Shown: positions 1 through 12,194, counted from the stretch's first letter. The stretch is 64,000 nt of DNA from Cryptomeria japonica (GCF_030272615.1 NC_081409.1:648306468-648370467), one strand, 5' to 3'. Notes: generated by a model not told the origin, from the letters alone. Translations and numbers: made by a program.

Positions 1-2381
1 AGAACCGAGAACATGAAATAATAGAGATTCTTTCAGAGATTACCAGCGAAAATGGAAAACCCCAAAAATCGCAGAGAGGGTTTCTTTTAAAATTTGCAGA
101 ATTTTGTTCAATGAAACCAAGTATTTCCTTATTTACTTTTTCATTAGAAAGGAAATGATAAATTTGCAAAGTTCTCCACATAAAAAATACACAATAGATT
201 TTCCATCTAAAGGGAAATTAACAAGTGTCAAGGATTTCTTAAAAAGCAAAGAAATTAGAGAATGAGATTCTTTGGAAAAATGCAAGGAAAAAACCCATAA
301 ATTCGGTATGAATTGCAGAGATTGAAAGATTCAGAAAAATCAGAGTTTTTCCTTCTTAGGAAATATTCATAAATCCATGTATTTTGCCCGATTTTAAAAG
401 AATATAAAGGATTTTCAAAGTCTCATTGAATCCAAAAATATACAGAGATTTCTTTTTCCAGAAAATGCAAAAACGCAAAAACCCCACTATCAGAGCTCAC
501 GCCAAACACAAATGTCGAGTTCACAGAATTTCGGAGTACTGAAAATAGCAGAGTTTTCTAAAAAAAAAGATAGCCGAAACTCATAAAAGATCAAGTTCGC
601 AATTTGAAGCTTTGAAGATACCTTTTCATATCTGCGAATGAAGGAATTCCATAGGTTTTAGAGAAAAACCCTTTTGATTTCTAGATGGAGCAGACCGAGT
701 GATGTTCCAGATAGCTGCAGGTCGAAGAGGAGTAAACATGCAATTTCCATTTTCCATCAGCAGTTTGAAAACCCTAGCAACTCAGTAGTTCTTCCTCGGC
801 AAAGTTTCAAAATGCAAAATGAAGATTATTCTTAGGTTTTCATCGCTATATTTTGTCTTCATCTTCTTTTTCCCATTTTAATGGGATTGCATTTTGTAAA
901 ACAAGAAAAATAATGCATGGTGGTCGAAGTTTCTATAAACTCCCACTTAGATGTTAATAATAAACTTTGCCTAGCCGTGGGGAGGCTTAAAACCCCTAAG
1001 TCTTTTAAGACTTATTAAATTTAAAAAGTGATAATTAATTTTTATATTTGTTAATTATATTAATATTAAAGAAAATTATTCTAGCAACATTACTATAATT
1101 AATAAATATTCAAATTAATTTATTTGCATGTAGTAGATTTTCCTGTCAATATTCTTAAAGGGAAATTGAATTTTGTGCATATTTCACCTCTCTAGGATTC
1201 AACACCTTCCATCCATAAACACATGTATAATGTAAAATAAATATTTTTGGATGAGTTATAAATCCAATTAATATTTATTAAAATTGTGTCTTTAAAATCA
1301 TTTCCAATATGCACATGGAAGGAAAATATTGAATCTTAGATAGGTGAAGTTATCTCAAGGTTTTGGGGTCGAATTTAGGCTTGGGATGTAGTTATTCATG
1401 AGTTTGGGCTAGTTCTCCAGGAGTTAGAGCCTGATTTTGAGTATTTCATGGGTCAACCTCCAATTGACCAAGTGTTTACACCTAATTTTACACAATTATG
1501 CAGAGTTTGAAGCCTTTTGTGGGGGTTCCTTTCCCTACTCAGATTTCAAGATATTTTTGACTTGGAGATCACTCATGGAGACTTTCAGTTGAGCACTAGT
1601 CATCCTATCCTTTCCTTTGGAAGGCTTTTTGCATAAAGAAAGGAAGGATTTCAGTTTGTGGGTGTTCTAGATTTTTTCTCAAGCTTAGCTGAGTTTTGTA
1701 TCTTGTAACCCATTTTTGTAGTTCTGGCAAAAAAATTTAATACAGATATTAGTTTATGCCTTTCTCATTTCTGAGTTATTTTTTTTATTGTGTGATTGAG
1801 AGCAATTTTCATTTTTTGTGTTATTTGTGAAATAAACTTTCTTGAATTTTCTGTCTCATGCATGAATCACAGGTCATGCATTGTGGTTTATCAAAATAAT
1901 TGTTTGTGAAAGTCATTTCCTTTCAAGTTTTTTGAGCAATAACCCTTTGTATGAAACACTTTTTTGTTATAAGAATTCAGAGATGTCATATGTGTAGAAC
2001 AGGTGCATTTAAAGGAGTTTTCTTGTCATTTTTCAGATCATATGGTGCATCACCTTATTTAAGTTGTTAGTTATCCTTTTTTCTTATTCCCTCTCCCTTT
2101 TCCTCAAAGGTTTTTCCTAAGGTCTTGTTAGAGATAGTGATCCATCATTTTCAGGAACCGGCCTATCCGGAGGTTCAATCACAATAATAGTTTACCAACA
2201 AACTTGTGATTGTCCCCATGTTTACCCAAAGTGCTAGGTTTTAATAGCTTAGTATCAGGTGCACTTTTGGGCCTTAACAGGCATCTAGTATGCTCATCTC
2301 CTATGTCGCCGTTAAGGCATCCAGATTAAGATAGCACTTCTAAAGTATTTGAAGATGTGGGAGTAGAACTAGTTGTAACTC
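1..2381. other. unassigned AT-rich left flank
   Basis: No convincing coding region is seen on either strand. The first 900 bases repeat short CAGAG/GCAGA-containing phrases, and the stretch from about 1020 to 1300 is very AT-rich. A perfect 8-bp inverted repeat (TAAGTCTT, 2-base loop, AAGACTTA) lies at 997-1014. A 30-base purine tract on the minus strand (about 2076-2110) could be a polypurine tract for element A, but no LTR start follows it. The block may be a further insertion in A or an unrelated LTR; I cannot tell which. Confidence 0.3.
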
Positions 2382-3684
2382 CTACAAATCTCGTGACCGG
2401 GTGCTGATCTCGTGCTCTATTTTAGTAGACTGGATATGAAACCAGTGAACGGTTTGCCCATAAGCTATAAAGGAGTCATATGGCAGCTTGAAGGTGCTCA
2501 TGTATGACTGTGAATCAGATTGAAGCTTTTGCTTCTGTGCAAGCACATCATCAAAGAACAGATGGGGTTGGCAAATCTTGTTGAGTAGAAGATTCCCCTC
2601 ATCTAGAGAATTCCTTATATCCTTCTGTACTTTTTGCAGTTCAGACCGAAGCTCATTAAGCTGCTTCACTAGGGCAATGTTGAGAGTCTTTTGATGCTCT
2701 TTCTTGGCATTTGCCTCTACTACCTCCTCTAAGCTCTGCACCTGATCATCCACTACGGTGCACAAGAGCTTCAATCTGACCAATGACGAGTCAATGCTGG
2801 GAGGTTTGTGCTGGGTAACAAACTGGTAAGAGTGTCCACCGTAGCTTGGATCACATCTTGCTCCTTTTTCCTCCGTATCACTTCAAGGCATTCTTGAGCA
2901 ACCTTGATGCTCTACAATAGCTCCATTTCACTTGCAGACTGGAGGTCAATGGGACTGGTGAGGTCAGCCGGTTTGGCTTGACTGCCGGTTGCCTTAGGAG
3001 TCTCCATCTGTGTGCTCTTTGCCACTTCTGCTTCCTTGTCCTCCTCTGCCTTCTTCTTCTCCTCTTCTTTTCTCTTTTCCTCTTCCTTATCCTGCTCTGC
3101 CTTCTTCTTCTCTGCTTCCTTCCTCTTCTCCTCTGCCTTATCTTTCTCTTCCTTCTTCTTTTCTGCTTCCTTTCGCTTCTCCTCTTCCTTTCTCTTCTTC
3201 TCATCCTCTTCTTCTTTCTTCTTCTTTGCATCTTCTTGTTTCTTTTTCTCTTCATCGTCTTCTTTTCTTTTCTTCTCTTCTTCTTTTCTCTTTTCTTCCT
3301 GTTTTTGTTTCTCCTCATCTTCTTCCTTTTTCTTCTTCTCCTCTTCATCCTTCTCCTTCTTCTCCTCTTCTGCTTTCTTCTTCTCCGCTTGCTTCTTTGC
3401 TTCCTCCTTTTTGTCCTCAGTTTCCTTTTGCTTTACTTCCTGTTTTGCCTACTTCTCCTGTCCTATAGCTTCCGATGGTGTACCCTGAGCAATATCCTCT
3501 CCATCCAAAGCATCGACATCAATAGTGTCTATGGGTTCATTGACCGGGTTTCCTTCATTGTCAAACACTTCATCCGGTTTAGTTATTGCCAGTTCTTTCT
3601 CAGCCTTCCTGTTGGCTTCAGCCACTTGATGCATCTTCAGAGCTTCTAGAGCAAGGGTGTGTGTATTCTTGAGCACTTCTTGAT
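2382..3684 (-). pseudogene. element A ORF2, distal half (charged helix and coiled coil)
   Basis: This is the C-terminal part of the unknown ORF2 protein, continuing from 5234 after removal of the solo LTR. The frame resumes exactly if one TSD copy is kept. From N to C it holds an Ala/Glu/Lys-rich segment with acidic residues (3450-3680), then about 145 residues made almost only of E, K, R, D, Q and A (3000-3450). That composition is typical of a single stable alpha helix. A PIDL-containing segment (about 2960) and a predicted coiled coil (2382-2783) follow. The same PIDL-type segment occurs in element C near 26.7 kb. A stop near 3447 and at least one frameshift near 2800 break it. Open frames on the plus strand over 2978-3649 are shadows of the charged repeat. 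Function unknown. Confidence 0.6.
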
Positions 3685-5228
3685 GATAGTTTCGATACTT
3701 AATATAAGTACAGATCCAATAGCCAATAAGATGAGAGGGGGGGTGAGTCATACAAACTTAATCATCGATAAAAACATCAGATTCAACCTCGGTAACATAT
3801 ATTTCAGTAATATAACCAAAACTATTAAACATGCAAACTCAAAAGCATATAAACATCATAAACCTCATAACACCAGATTTAACGTGGAAACCCAAATAGG
3901 GAAAAACCACTGTGGGATTTTGGACCCACTAAGAAATATACTCTTGTAGAGTATGCTCGGTTAAAAGCAAATCCTATTAAAGATTACAAACACATTGCTA
4001 GATGTGACCCGTTTAAGGGATTTCCCTCAGATCTGTTAGGATCTTCACCTTGTTAGAAGTGACCTTGTTAAAGGCTTTGAAACACTTAATCAAAATGTCA
4101 CCTTGCTAGAGGGTTTTACAAATAAGACTGTTAAGTCCACTCGATTAAGAGATTTTCTGCCACTTTCACAAAATAACAGTAATAAAATCTATCTGCAACT
4201 TCACATCTAAAATGCTAAAGCAGATTCCTATTTGTTCAATACAATCTAGACATAGAACTAATCTTGTCTATCTGCTGGGCTTCTATACTCTATTATTCAA
4301 ATAGGTCTTCAAGCTTCTATGCTCAGTAATCACTATGTAGCATCCCTATGCGTACACTTGCCCGCATGCATTGTTTATCAACAGTTTCCTATTTATAAAC
4401 AGTTAGGTAACCGCTTAATCTCCTTGATCACATTTCCCATGATCAATCATAGCCATCAGATCTTTGATCTTGTCCAGGTTCGATGCATCTTTCGATCTGA
4501 AAACGTTTTACCCCACCTTGGAACTTGCATATATTTCTTGGAACTTGTGCCAAGGTATTGCGGTTCAATCTAAGCTACAGATCTTCATGCCGACTTTCCA
4601 TTGCCTTAGATTCATTAACAAACTTCATCCAGGGCTCACCAATCATTTAATCAGTTCCAGCTCATCAGCTTTCGTCATTAAATATCGCATGTAAACATTT
4701 AATGCATTCTATTATAGCTTGGTTACAACTCGGTAACAACTCGGTAAATACTAAACTTCACTCGATAGACATTCCGCCTTCATTAACCGATAGCGATAAC
4801 CTTAGGGTATACCAACTAGGTTCCTTAGGGTTTACTGACTAGGTTCTTTGCTTGATAACATAGTATAGTATTAACCTTTACAATTTACAACATATGTATG
4901 ATGTTAAAATAATCTAAAACATCATGATCTCATCATTGTCTGACTCGGTACTAGTTTCCCATTGAATACCTTATTCATCCCCTTATTCCTCATATTCTTT
5001 CCTGTGTCTTTTATCGACATCTTTATACTCTTTAAATCATACTTCTCAAGATATGGCAACATCATACTGAATTAGAAAATCAATTTCTTGACATCAATGA
5101 CAAAATAATAATATCAAGATAGTAAACATCCTTAATCAGTTATATCCATAATCATCAACAACCTTCTCAATATCCTTATGAAATGCCAACAATCTTTCAT
5201 TGTCTATTATAATGCCATATTGCCAACA
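3685..5228 (-). repeat. solo LTR, 1,544 bp, with exact 5-bp TSD CTTGA
   Basis: The minus-strand ends are TGTTGGCA and CTATCA. CTTGA flanks it on both sides in plus orientation (3680-3684 and 5229-5233). Removing the LTR and one TSD joins the two parts of A's ORF2 in the same frame, which confirms the boundaries. It shares with the A, B and C LTRs a G run near its plus-left end (3738-3744) and a block near 3880-3910. Most of its length differs from A's LTR, so it belongs to a related family and is not A's 3' LTR. No internal region remains, as expected after LTR-LTR recombination. Confidence 0.85.
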
Positions 5229-5233
5229 CTTGA

Positions 5234-6993
5234 CCCTTCCCTTCCAGTAACAGGAGTCCTCTTCTTCTCATGAAGAAGAGGCTTTTGTATTTATTCATTA
5301 CTTCGAACAGTTTTGAATTTGATACATCAGGAAAATGTTCAGCAAAAACTTTCTCTCTCATTTCTTGTTCCTTCTCTATTGAAATGCGCTATTTATTGTC
5401 TAAGGACTTATACAAAGAATCTGGTGTCTCATATCTAATTTCTGAAGGCAACCGATCATTAACACATAAGTACTTAATTATTTCTTGTTCAACCGCTTCT
5501 TTTTCATCATCATTAATGTCATCAAAACAATCAATCAAATCATTTAGCACTTTTCTCCTAATGTTTTTGATAGTTCTTTGACAATGTGTCCAAGGTTTGT
5601 AGGAGGAGATGTCAATATTTACCGGTGCCGATGATGTCGGTTCATTCTTTGTCTTTTTCATTGCTTGTCTTGTCTTCTTAGGTTTTTCCTCAGACACAGT
5701 TTTTTCTGAGTCTGGTGAGGCATTCCTTGTCTTTCGCTTTCTCTCGAAGACTTTGGCAGGTGCCACTACCGGTTTCTTCTTTGTAGGTGACTGCTTGGTC
5801 ACTTTGGGACTGACTGCAGTAACCGATGCCGATGCTGAAGGCACTACCTTTCCTTTCTTTTCAGGAGGTTCTTCAACCAGTGCAACCCTTTCTAGGTAGG
5901 TGTCGGTTCTCTTTTCTTTGGGATTTAGGGGTGAGGCAATTAGAGTAGAAGCATACCCGTCCAGCATATCATACATCACCTCATAGCCCATAGGCTCCAC
6001 TTCTTCCTGTCTAGGCTCAATGGCCTCCATTATGCATTGATCCACCTTGATGATAAAGCAGATATCATCTTCATACTTCTTGACTATGTCACCGGATATC
6101 CTCATCCTTAGGCTCATCTTGCTTCTGAACTCATCAAAGTACTTGTTCAGAAAATCAGGGTAGTTGGTTCTGACTGCTTGCAGACTTTCTTTGATCTACT
6201 TGGTATCCAGTTAGTCTGCAGACCACTGAATTTCTCCTACTCCTAGGAAGTAACCTTGGAAATAAAAGAATAATCTGACCAGTAGCTGACCAAACTTGAA
6301 CTTCAATGCATTATCCTGTTTGATTGATTTTAGATTCAACAGGAGTTGCCTTTGGATACCAGTGCAGAGGTCAAATGATGCATCTTCCTTGATCATCTGG
6401 TAAGCAGCATTTACTGCTGCAGTAGATACAGAGTTAATTCTACTAGCTGAGAACATCCGGTATCCAATCACCATACATGCATATTTCATGAGGTCATCCT
6501 TGATGTAATTAACAGTCATTCCTCATGAGTCACGCACTGAACCGGTGAGCTTGGACATTTCCTTCTTGCTGACCTTCCTAAGGGCTGGCACTTCTCCTGT
6601 ATTGCAGAAACCAGTGACGACATGAATAGCTTGTGGAGTGATATCATGCATTCTCTCCAGGTACATCTTGTCACCATGAACTCTGCTCAGAATGATTCTT
6701 ATGTGGTCATCTGTGAAATCCTTCAGGAAGTAAACCGCATTGTGAAGTTTCTTTTTCTCCAAGATGCTATACTCTGGTTTGATCTTCTTATCCTTCCCAC
6801 AAAATAGACCTAGCTATGAGTGGATCACAAGAGACCCTAGGTTTTTGATTTTGTAGTCTATATAATCCGAAATCCCTTCTTCTACTATAACCCCATCCGG
6901 TACTTATGACAAAGCATTATAATTCAATTTTCTTTGAATGAAGTCCATTGAATCGACAGTTGCACTAGAACTATCATGCGATGCGAAAGCCAT
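5234..6993 (-). pseudogene. element A ORF2, proximal half (unknown conserved protein)
   Basis: The start is taken at the ATG complementing 6991-6993, which gives an MAFAS opening comparable to MAST in B and C. Features shared with B and C are, in order: a segment with VHGD and ITPQAIHVVTGF (about 6600-6690); a segment with AAYQMI, DLC and FKFGQLLVRLFFYF (6250-6420); a segment with DICFIIKVD, MEAIEP and PMGYEV (5970-6070); a Lys/Ser/Pro-rich basic linker that may be a nuclear-localisation region (5630-5880); and a VLNDLIDCFDD segment (about 5540). In-frame stops near 6903, 6816, 6528, 6210 and 5388 break it. I recognise no enzyme motif. Its position resembles that of pol in a normal element, but nothing in it looks like pol. 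Confidence 0.65.
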
Positions 6994-7514
6994 GACAAAA
7001 TAGAAAGCTTGAGAAATACCTTTCAAAAATCAAGAATTTAGGGCTTCGCAAATTCCACTTCACCTTCCACTTCGTCGGTTGTTGAATCATCAGTTTGAGT
7101 TCTTCTCTTGACCGTTTGCAATTTTCTTTTGAATCTCCTTTAAGGTTTCCAACTTTCTCTAAATCGCAGCACAAATCACTTTATCGTCGCTCTGCACTTG
7201 AAAACCTTCTTCGCTTCAAAAAATGAAAGTGAGAAAAGATTTAAAAATTCCTTTTAAACATATTCCTCACCTACCGCAATTAATGCTCCAACATTTAGGG
7301 CATAAACCATAATTTGCCTTTTACCATTTCCAGTCTTCCACCAAATGATAGGTATCATATACCGGTTAAGGTCTTTTACCGGTGTAAACCGGGGGTTCGA
7401 AACATTTCGTTGTTTGCTCCCCCTAAGCTTTTTTTATTCTTAGTTTGCCGGTTCCAATATTTCCACACTAGGTGTAGAAACCTGTTCTTCTTGTAACATC
7501 GTTGGTTTCTTCTT

Positions 7515-8717
7515 CTAGGTTTTGTTCATATCTACTTGAACAGTGTAAATATCAATCTTTCCTTCTGGAGTGATCGATATATCATCAGATATGTTCTTTC
7601 TTGATCTACAGAATCTAGCAATGTGACCCAGTTTGTTGCAGTGATAGCAGACCATTCCAAGTGCTCTCCAAGGTCCATTATTCATGTTGCTATTATTCCT
7701 CCTGCATGTTGCAGCAGTGTGACCATGACCATGACAGACCATATAGTTTTCTCTCCATCCGGTTGCCGCTTGATAGCCACCATTTCTTGACTGATGATTG
7801 AAGGCATTAAACCGGTTGTGATTCCGGTTCACAAAAGGTTCAGGACGAACTCCTTGAGTCCTCTGAGGATATCCTCCTACATTGTTCATAATAGACCTGC
7901 ATTCACATGCTCTATGCCCAAACTTGTTGCATGCATAACAGTTACCATTGAATCTATAGGATCTAGGCTTATCATTTAGGAAATAAGGAAAATTATTGTA
8001 ATCCTTACTCCTACACACATTTGTAGTATTTCCTTCTTTAAGACAGTTAAAGCAAACAGGTTTAAACTTTTTCTTACCTTTATCCTTTGATGCTAATTGT
8101 TTCTTTGATGCTTCAACATTTGTACCAAAGGTCTCACCTTCCTCATGACCGGAATAACCAAGTCCATCAATATTGTTGATAGGTCTGGTAGATTCAAGCT
8201 TTTTCTCTAGCTTGATAGTACTCTTGTTTAACTTAGCAAGTATTTCCTTTGACTCAGAGAGTTCTTTGGAAATAGTAGCATTTGTTTCCATTAGGTTTTC
8301 ATTTTCAGAGATGGCAATGTTCAGTTCTCCTTGCATGTCTTCCTTTTCCACTTTGCTCACATGTAGTTGAGCAGTTAGGGCACTGATCTCTTGCTTCAGC
8401 TTGGAGATTTGATGATCTTTATCTTTGACCAGATCTTCAGCTTTCCTTCGGTTCTCAAGCTCTTGGCACATTCAGATAGTCAGTCCTTCCAATTCTTTTC
8501 ACAGATTGGAATTGGATTCATTTATCTTTTCTACTTCTTGAATCAAGGCTTCCATGTCTGCTTCATCAAAGGAACTATTTTCATATAGATCCATCAGCTT
8601 TTTAGCATGTTCTCTCCTCTTTGCTTGAGATGCCTTGTATTTGACCATAAGAGCATCATAGGCTTGCTCAGACTGAGTGAGCCGATGAGTAAGTTCCCTC
8701 AATGTGTATTCCCTCAT
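7515..8717 (-). pseudogene. element A ORF1: coiled coil plus four zinc knuckles (gag-like)
   Basis: The first ATG after the primer site (8717) opens a frame broken only by two stops (near 8500 and 8472). About 230 residues of heptad-like Leu/Glu/Lys sequence (8190-8717) suggest a coiled coil. A basic region and four knuckle-like motifs follow: CFNCLKEGNTTNVC (third ligand lost), CYACNKFGHRACEC, CHGHGHTAATC (altered) and CYHCNKLGHIARFC. Arg/Asn-rich linkers separate them. CCHC knuckles of this spacing bind nucleic acid in retroelement Gag. The capsid-type domain usual in copia Gag is not seen before the coiled coil. Likely role is RNA binding and particle assembly. Intact paralogues are not present, but B and C keep the same knuckle series. 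Confidence 0.7.
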
Positions 8718-8753
8718 ATCTCTTTCCAAGTGGTTAAACTTATAGAAAGGTAG

Positions 8754-8765
8754 GCTCTGATACCA
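8754..8765 (-). other. primer-binding site of element A (initiator Met tRNA)
   Basis: The minus strand reads TGGTATCAGAGC two bases after the LTR end. This is the usual plant retroelement sequence complementary to the 3' end of initiator methionine tRNA. Confidence 0.85.
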
Positions 8766-8767
8766 AT

Positions 8768-9920
8768 TGATGAATACTAAGAGGGGGGGGTGAATTAGTA
8801 TTCCAAAAATATTTGCACTTAAACAATTTGCTAGACTAATAGTAAACCGGTAAAACAGTTTAACAGACAAATCGATTAACACACATGCAAACCAAATAGC
8901 AAATAATGCATTCACCCACAGAAGCACAAACACCATAACACGAGATTTTTAAGTGGAAACCCAAATGGGAAAATCGACGGTGAAATGAAACTCACAAGTA
9001 ACTATTTGCAGAATAGGAATCAGATCGGTTAAGGTTAGACCGGTTAAGGTCTTACAATGTTCTTTACCAGAACAGATCCTGTTAGGAATCTCAATCTCTA
9101 TTAGGAGATAAGTCTGATTAAAGACTACCTTTCTAGAGGATTTTAGATCCACAGATGTGAACCACCTTGTTAGAGGATTTACAAAAGGCTTTTGGGCCTA
9201 CTCGGTTAAGGGCTACAGACTTGTCGAAGATGTGAGTAATCAACAAGTGAGTGATCTAGCAAATAGCACAGATTGCTTGGTTAGATCCTTGATAGCTTGT
9301 TCCTAATGCATTCCATCATTACTTCAGTCTTCTACACATTCATACTCTCTCTAACATATCAACCACCTTAAACCCTCACAACAATATCAACTTCACCAAC
9401 AACCTAAAACCCTAGAAATGATGTCCTTATAAAGGAATTTGATTTCATGTCAGTCCAATAGGATTACAATACAATTTCCTAGGTTCAATGCATCTAGACA
9501 TATCTGGTAACATGACACAAAAAGCACCATTAAAGTGTCGGGACCGTCAAACAATCGGTGGATGGTAACTCATCACAAAATGCCGATTGGTAACTCATCA
9601 TAGAGTATTACCGGTTCATACAAAATATCGGTTCAATCAAAATGCCGGTTGCCGGTTTGACAAAATGAAGACTGGGAAATATGTGTTCTACTGCTTTGAT
9701 CCTTCATACTGCTTGAGATCCTCGAACCGCTTGGGGTCAACATACCACTTCAGATCGGTAAACACTTTCTGCAAAATACCAATAGTCTAAGGACTATAAT
9801 GCATCATACCGGTTGGAACGTGTACCGGTTGAGCTTTAACTTATTCATACAAAAAATGATCTCAATGCAAGTGTGTGTCCATCAATGACAATCACATCAT
9901 AATCATTAAAAATGCCAACA
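8768..9920 (-). repeat. 5' LTR of element A, 1,153 bp
   Basis: On the minus strand it begins TGTTGGCATTT at 9920 and ends ATTCATCA at 8768, giving TG...CA termini next to the primer site. A C run preceded by AATTCA lies just before its end (plus 8782-8790), as in B, C, the solo LTR and copia H. Many short ACCGGTT/AACCGGT motifs lie at 9000-9840. The candidate TSD on the right is GTAAG (9921-9925); the left partner is not in the window. Confidence 0.75.
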
Positions 9921-11420
9921 GTAAGCACCCAAAACAAGAGCGCCATGCTTGAAGAACTCATCCTGAAAGCCTTCCTCATCAGCAACCCTACTAGTGTTCA
10001 TGAGTCTCACCGCTTCCCTGATGATGGTGCAAGTGAAGAGATGGTAGGTGGAAGGGGGGGTGGAATGGATGGGGAGCTGGTTGGGAATGTCATAGAGTGT
10101 GGAAATATGACAGACCAACAGGTTATGATCCATCTTGAGGGGGAGGGGGAGTGATGGGGGAAGAGAGTGCACCAGAAGGTCTTGGGGGAACGGAAGAGGG
10201 ACATCCGAAGAGCACTACCACACTAGGAGATGAAGAGGCATTTCTTGCGGCGGTGTAGGCAATGGTAGGATATTTTCAACCATGCGAAGGAGGGGTGACA
10301 ATGGGTGAAAGAAGAATAGAGAAGCTGGTGCAAGGCTTTACAATCACTGTCATACCAATGGTTCATAGGACAAGAGCGCTTAGCCCTGGGAAGAGGGCAA
10401 AAAGGAGAGGTGGAATGGGGGAAGGAAATCAAAGCAGTCTCCCAAATGATAACGAAAAGGTGGGAGAACTTGGTGGTGACACACTCAATGGGGAAGAAGA
10501 GAGAGACTGGAGGGAGGAGTTGTTTGGGGTGGTAGATAAAGAGGTTAGGGTCCCCCTCGTCAAAGTAGATAGTGGTACGGTGAGGATGGAGGAGCTAAGG
10601 GGAGACAATAGAGGAGGGGAGAAGAGGGGAGGAGGGCAGGGAGGGGCGGGGCGGGGCGAATGGAAAGACTAAGGAGAGAGTGATTGGCCAATAGAATGGG
10701 GGTAATGACGAAGTTGCGAATGGAAGGGATGAATGATTGGTTGGAGAGAGCGTAGTCGATCACACTAGAACCACCACCATGAGGTCTGCAAGTGAAAGAG
10801 TGAGAGCCCAGAAAGAAATCTAACCCATTACAAACAACTAGATCCAGAGATTTGTAAAGCTGAAGGAGATGTCGGTCATGCTTAGTAAAGGGACCCGAGG
10901 CATCCTCCGAGGAGCAGAGGAGCCCCAAAGAGGCGAGATCCATATCCTCGATGCAAAGGATGTCAATCGCTCGGTTATGCATAGAAGTATGGACAATCTG
11001 AGTATGAGCATTGAAGTCCCCGATGATGAGAATATCACCTATGGAAGAAACCTGTGTGATGCAATTGTAGAGGTCGGTGAAGGTATCATCATCCAGACCA
11101 TTGTGAATGGTATAAAGAGAAGAGGTCGGAGGAAAGTAGCAAACACCAATAAATAAGTCCCTGCGATGGGGAGCAACGTGTCAAAACCAGACCCACATGA
11201 ATCTAGCACTAAAACCGGAAGAAACCACTGAGATCTGATTCCAAAGATGATCTCTCATGAGACAGGCGACACCACTAGATCCATAGACCCCTCTAGAGCT
11301 CCTAGTCTCGCTCCTAAAAGAAAAATGCCAATGACAACCATCAATGCTTGGAAGAGGGCAAATCGGGCTCACATTCATCTCCATAAGGAGGAGAATGTCA
11401 GAAGAACCTAAAGCATCCAA
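9921..11420 (-). pseudogene. LINE L ORF2: endonuclease and start of reverse transcriptase
   Basis: Frames at 11181-11420 carry an endonuclease beginning (ILLLMEMNV, then SRGVYGSSGVACLMRDHL and SARFMWVWF). At 10560-10982 follow HNRAIDILC, DLVVCNG, FTCRPHGGGSSVIDYALS and NHSLLSLSI. This matches the C-terminal half of L1-type apurinic-like endonucleases; the usual SDH triad residue reads ANH. The linker to reverse transcriptase (NHWYDSDCKALHQLL, near 10370) and the first reverse-transcriptase block (MNTSRVADEEGFQDEFFKHG, 9950-10000) come next. The catalytic YxDD half is missing because the gene is cut at 9921. Several frameshifts and stops make it non-functional. Plus-strand frames here are shadows. 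Confidence 0.65.
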
Positions 11421-11599
11421 GAGTAAGCCCTATGACGACCAAAAGGACTCATTCCCATTCCAGCCTGGCCAACCATCCAAAGGTAGTGGGATGGTCAATT
11501 GGTGGCAGCAGAAAGGTGGCTAGAATCCCACCCGAGAGGGGGAGAATCCCTGATGATAGCCTTCAGGTTTTGGATAACCACCCACTTACCAATGCATTT

Positions 11600-11979
11600 G
11601 GCCTCAACAACTAGCCCCTAGAGTGTTTTAGTTCAACCACTTGGGTCTTAGTGAGATCCTTGTCAAGGTAAACCTTTGTAGGCAATGGGAAAAGCTTTTG
11701 TTTGCCCCTGAGAGCACACAAACAATCCGCAGCAAACTGGAAGCAAAGAAAGAGGGTGGAGTCGTGACGGATCCATGCCTTGTCCAAAAAGATATCATTG
11801 ATACCAAGATAGTCGCAAAGGAAAGAAGAGCCAACAACCATAGGGTCTGACGAGAGCGAAGGGAGACCACGCACCCTGAGGTTAAGCTCACAAGTTCACC
11901 TTGTGCATTCCTCAATGAGCTTGGACTAGATGAGATCTTCAATTCAAGCTGAAGGAGGGCCATTATTGATACAAACCAT
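11600..11979 (-). pseudogene. LINE L ORF1, C-terminal part
   Basis: The frame at 11611-11874 reads LRVRGLP, then FLCDYLGI, LDKAWI and LCALRGKQKLFPLPTKVYL, ending TQVVELKHSRG. This matches in order the C-terminal region of plant L1-type ORF1/endonuclease-leader proteins (nucleic-acid-binding RRM-like part followed by a conserved KLF-type helix). The start of this part touches copia H's left LTR at 11980, and the N-terminal coiled coil lies on the other side at 25518-25870. Frameshifts are present. Confidence 0.55.
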
Positions 11980-12194
11980 TGTTGGCCATTTGGTGGAATT
12001 GATTATGTGTTGCATTGATGTTTTGTCATTGATATCAACACTAGTTGTTTAGATGGTTTACTGACACCCTTCTGGTCTCGGTAGGATGAGTGGTTTCTGG
12101 TTAACTTGGATTCGGCATGATCCCATAGGCTCCGGTATAATCTGGTAATGGAATTGGCTTGTTCATGATACTTATACTCATATAGGGTCAGTTG
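11980..12194 (+). repeat. copia H 5' LTR, first part
   Basis: The first 215 bases of the LTR start TGTTGGCCATTTGG and match the 3' LTR from 24295. The match breaks after AGTTG at 12190-12194, which is duplicated at 18644-18648 on the far side of insertion D. Confidence 0.88.

Larger units (their letters stand above)
2382..9920 (-). mobile_element. LTR element A (pol-less, copia-like ends), left end not seen
   Basis: On the minus strand the order is 5' LTR (8768-9920), primer-binding site (8754-8765), zinc-knuckle ORF1 (7515-8717), spacer (6994-7514) and long ORF2 (from 6993 to about 2382, split by a solo LTR at 3685-5228). Protease, integrase, reverse transcriptase and RNase H motifs are absent. 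No 3' LTR is found, so the left end is either outside the window or lost. The right LTR abuts the middle of a LINE reverse-transcriptase gene at 9921, so A was probably inserted into LINE L. The layout matches elements B and C, which makes this one of three family members in the window. Confidence 0.75.

Noticed and set aside
2978-3649. Long plus-strand frames of Leu/Phe or Ser repeats
   Set aside because: They are the reverse-strand shadow of the Glu/Lys-rich segment of element A's ORF2.
3685-9920. 3685-5228 and 8768-9920 as the LTR pair of one element
   Set aside because: They share end motifs only, differ in length and most sequence, and the left one has its own exact TSD inside A's ORF2.
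10262-10672. Plus-strand Gly/Glu-rich open frame
   Set aside because: It overlaps the LINE endonuclease-reverse transcriptase gene on the minus strand, which has family motifs.
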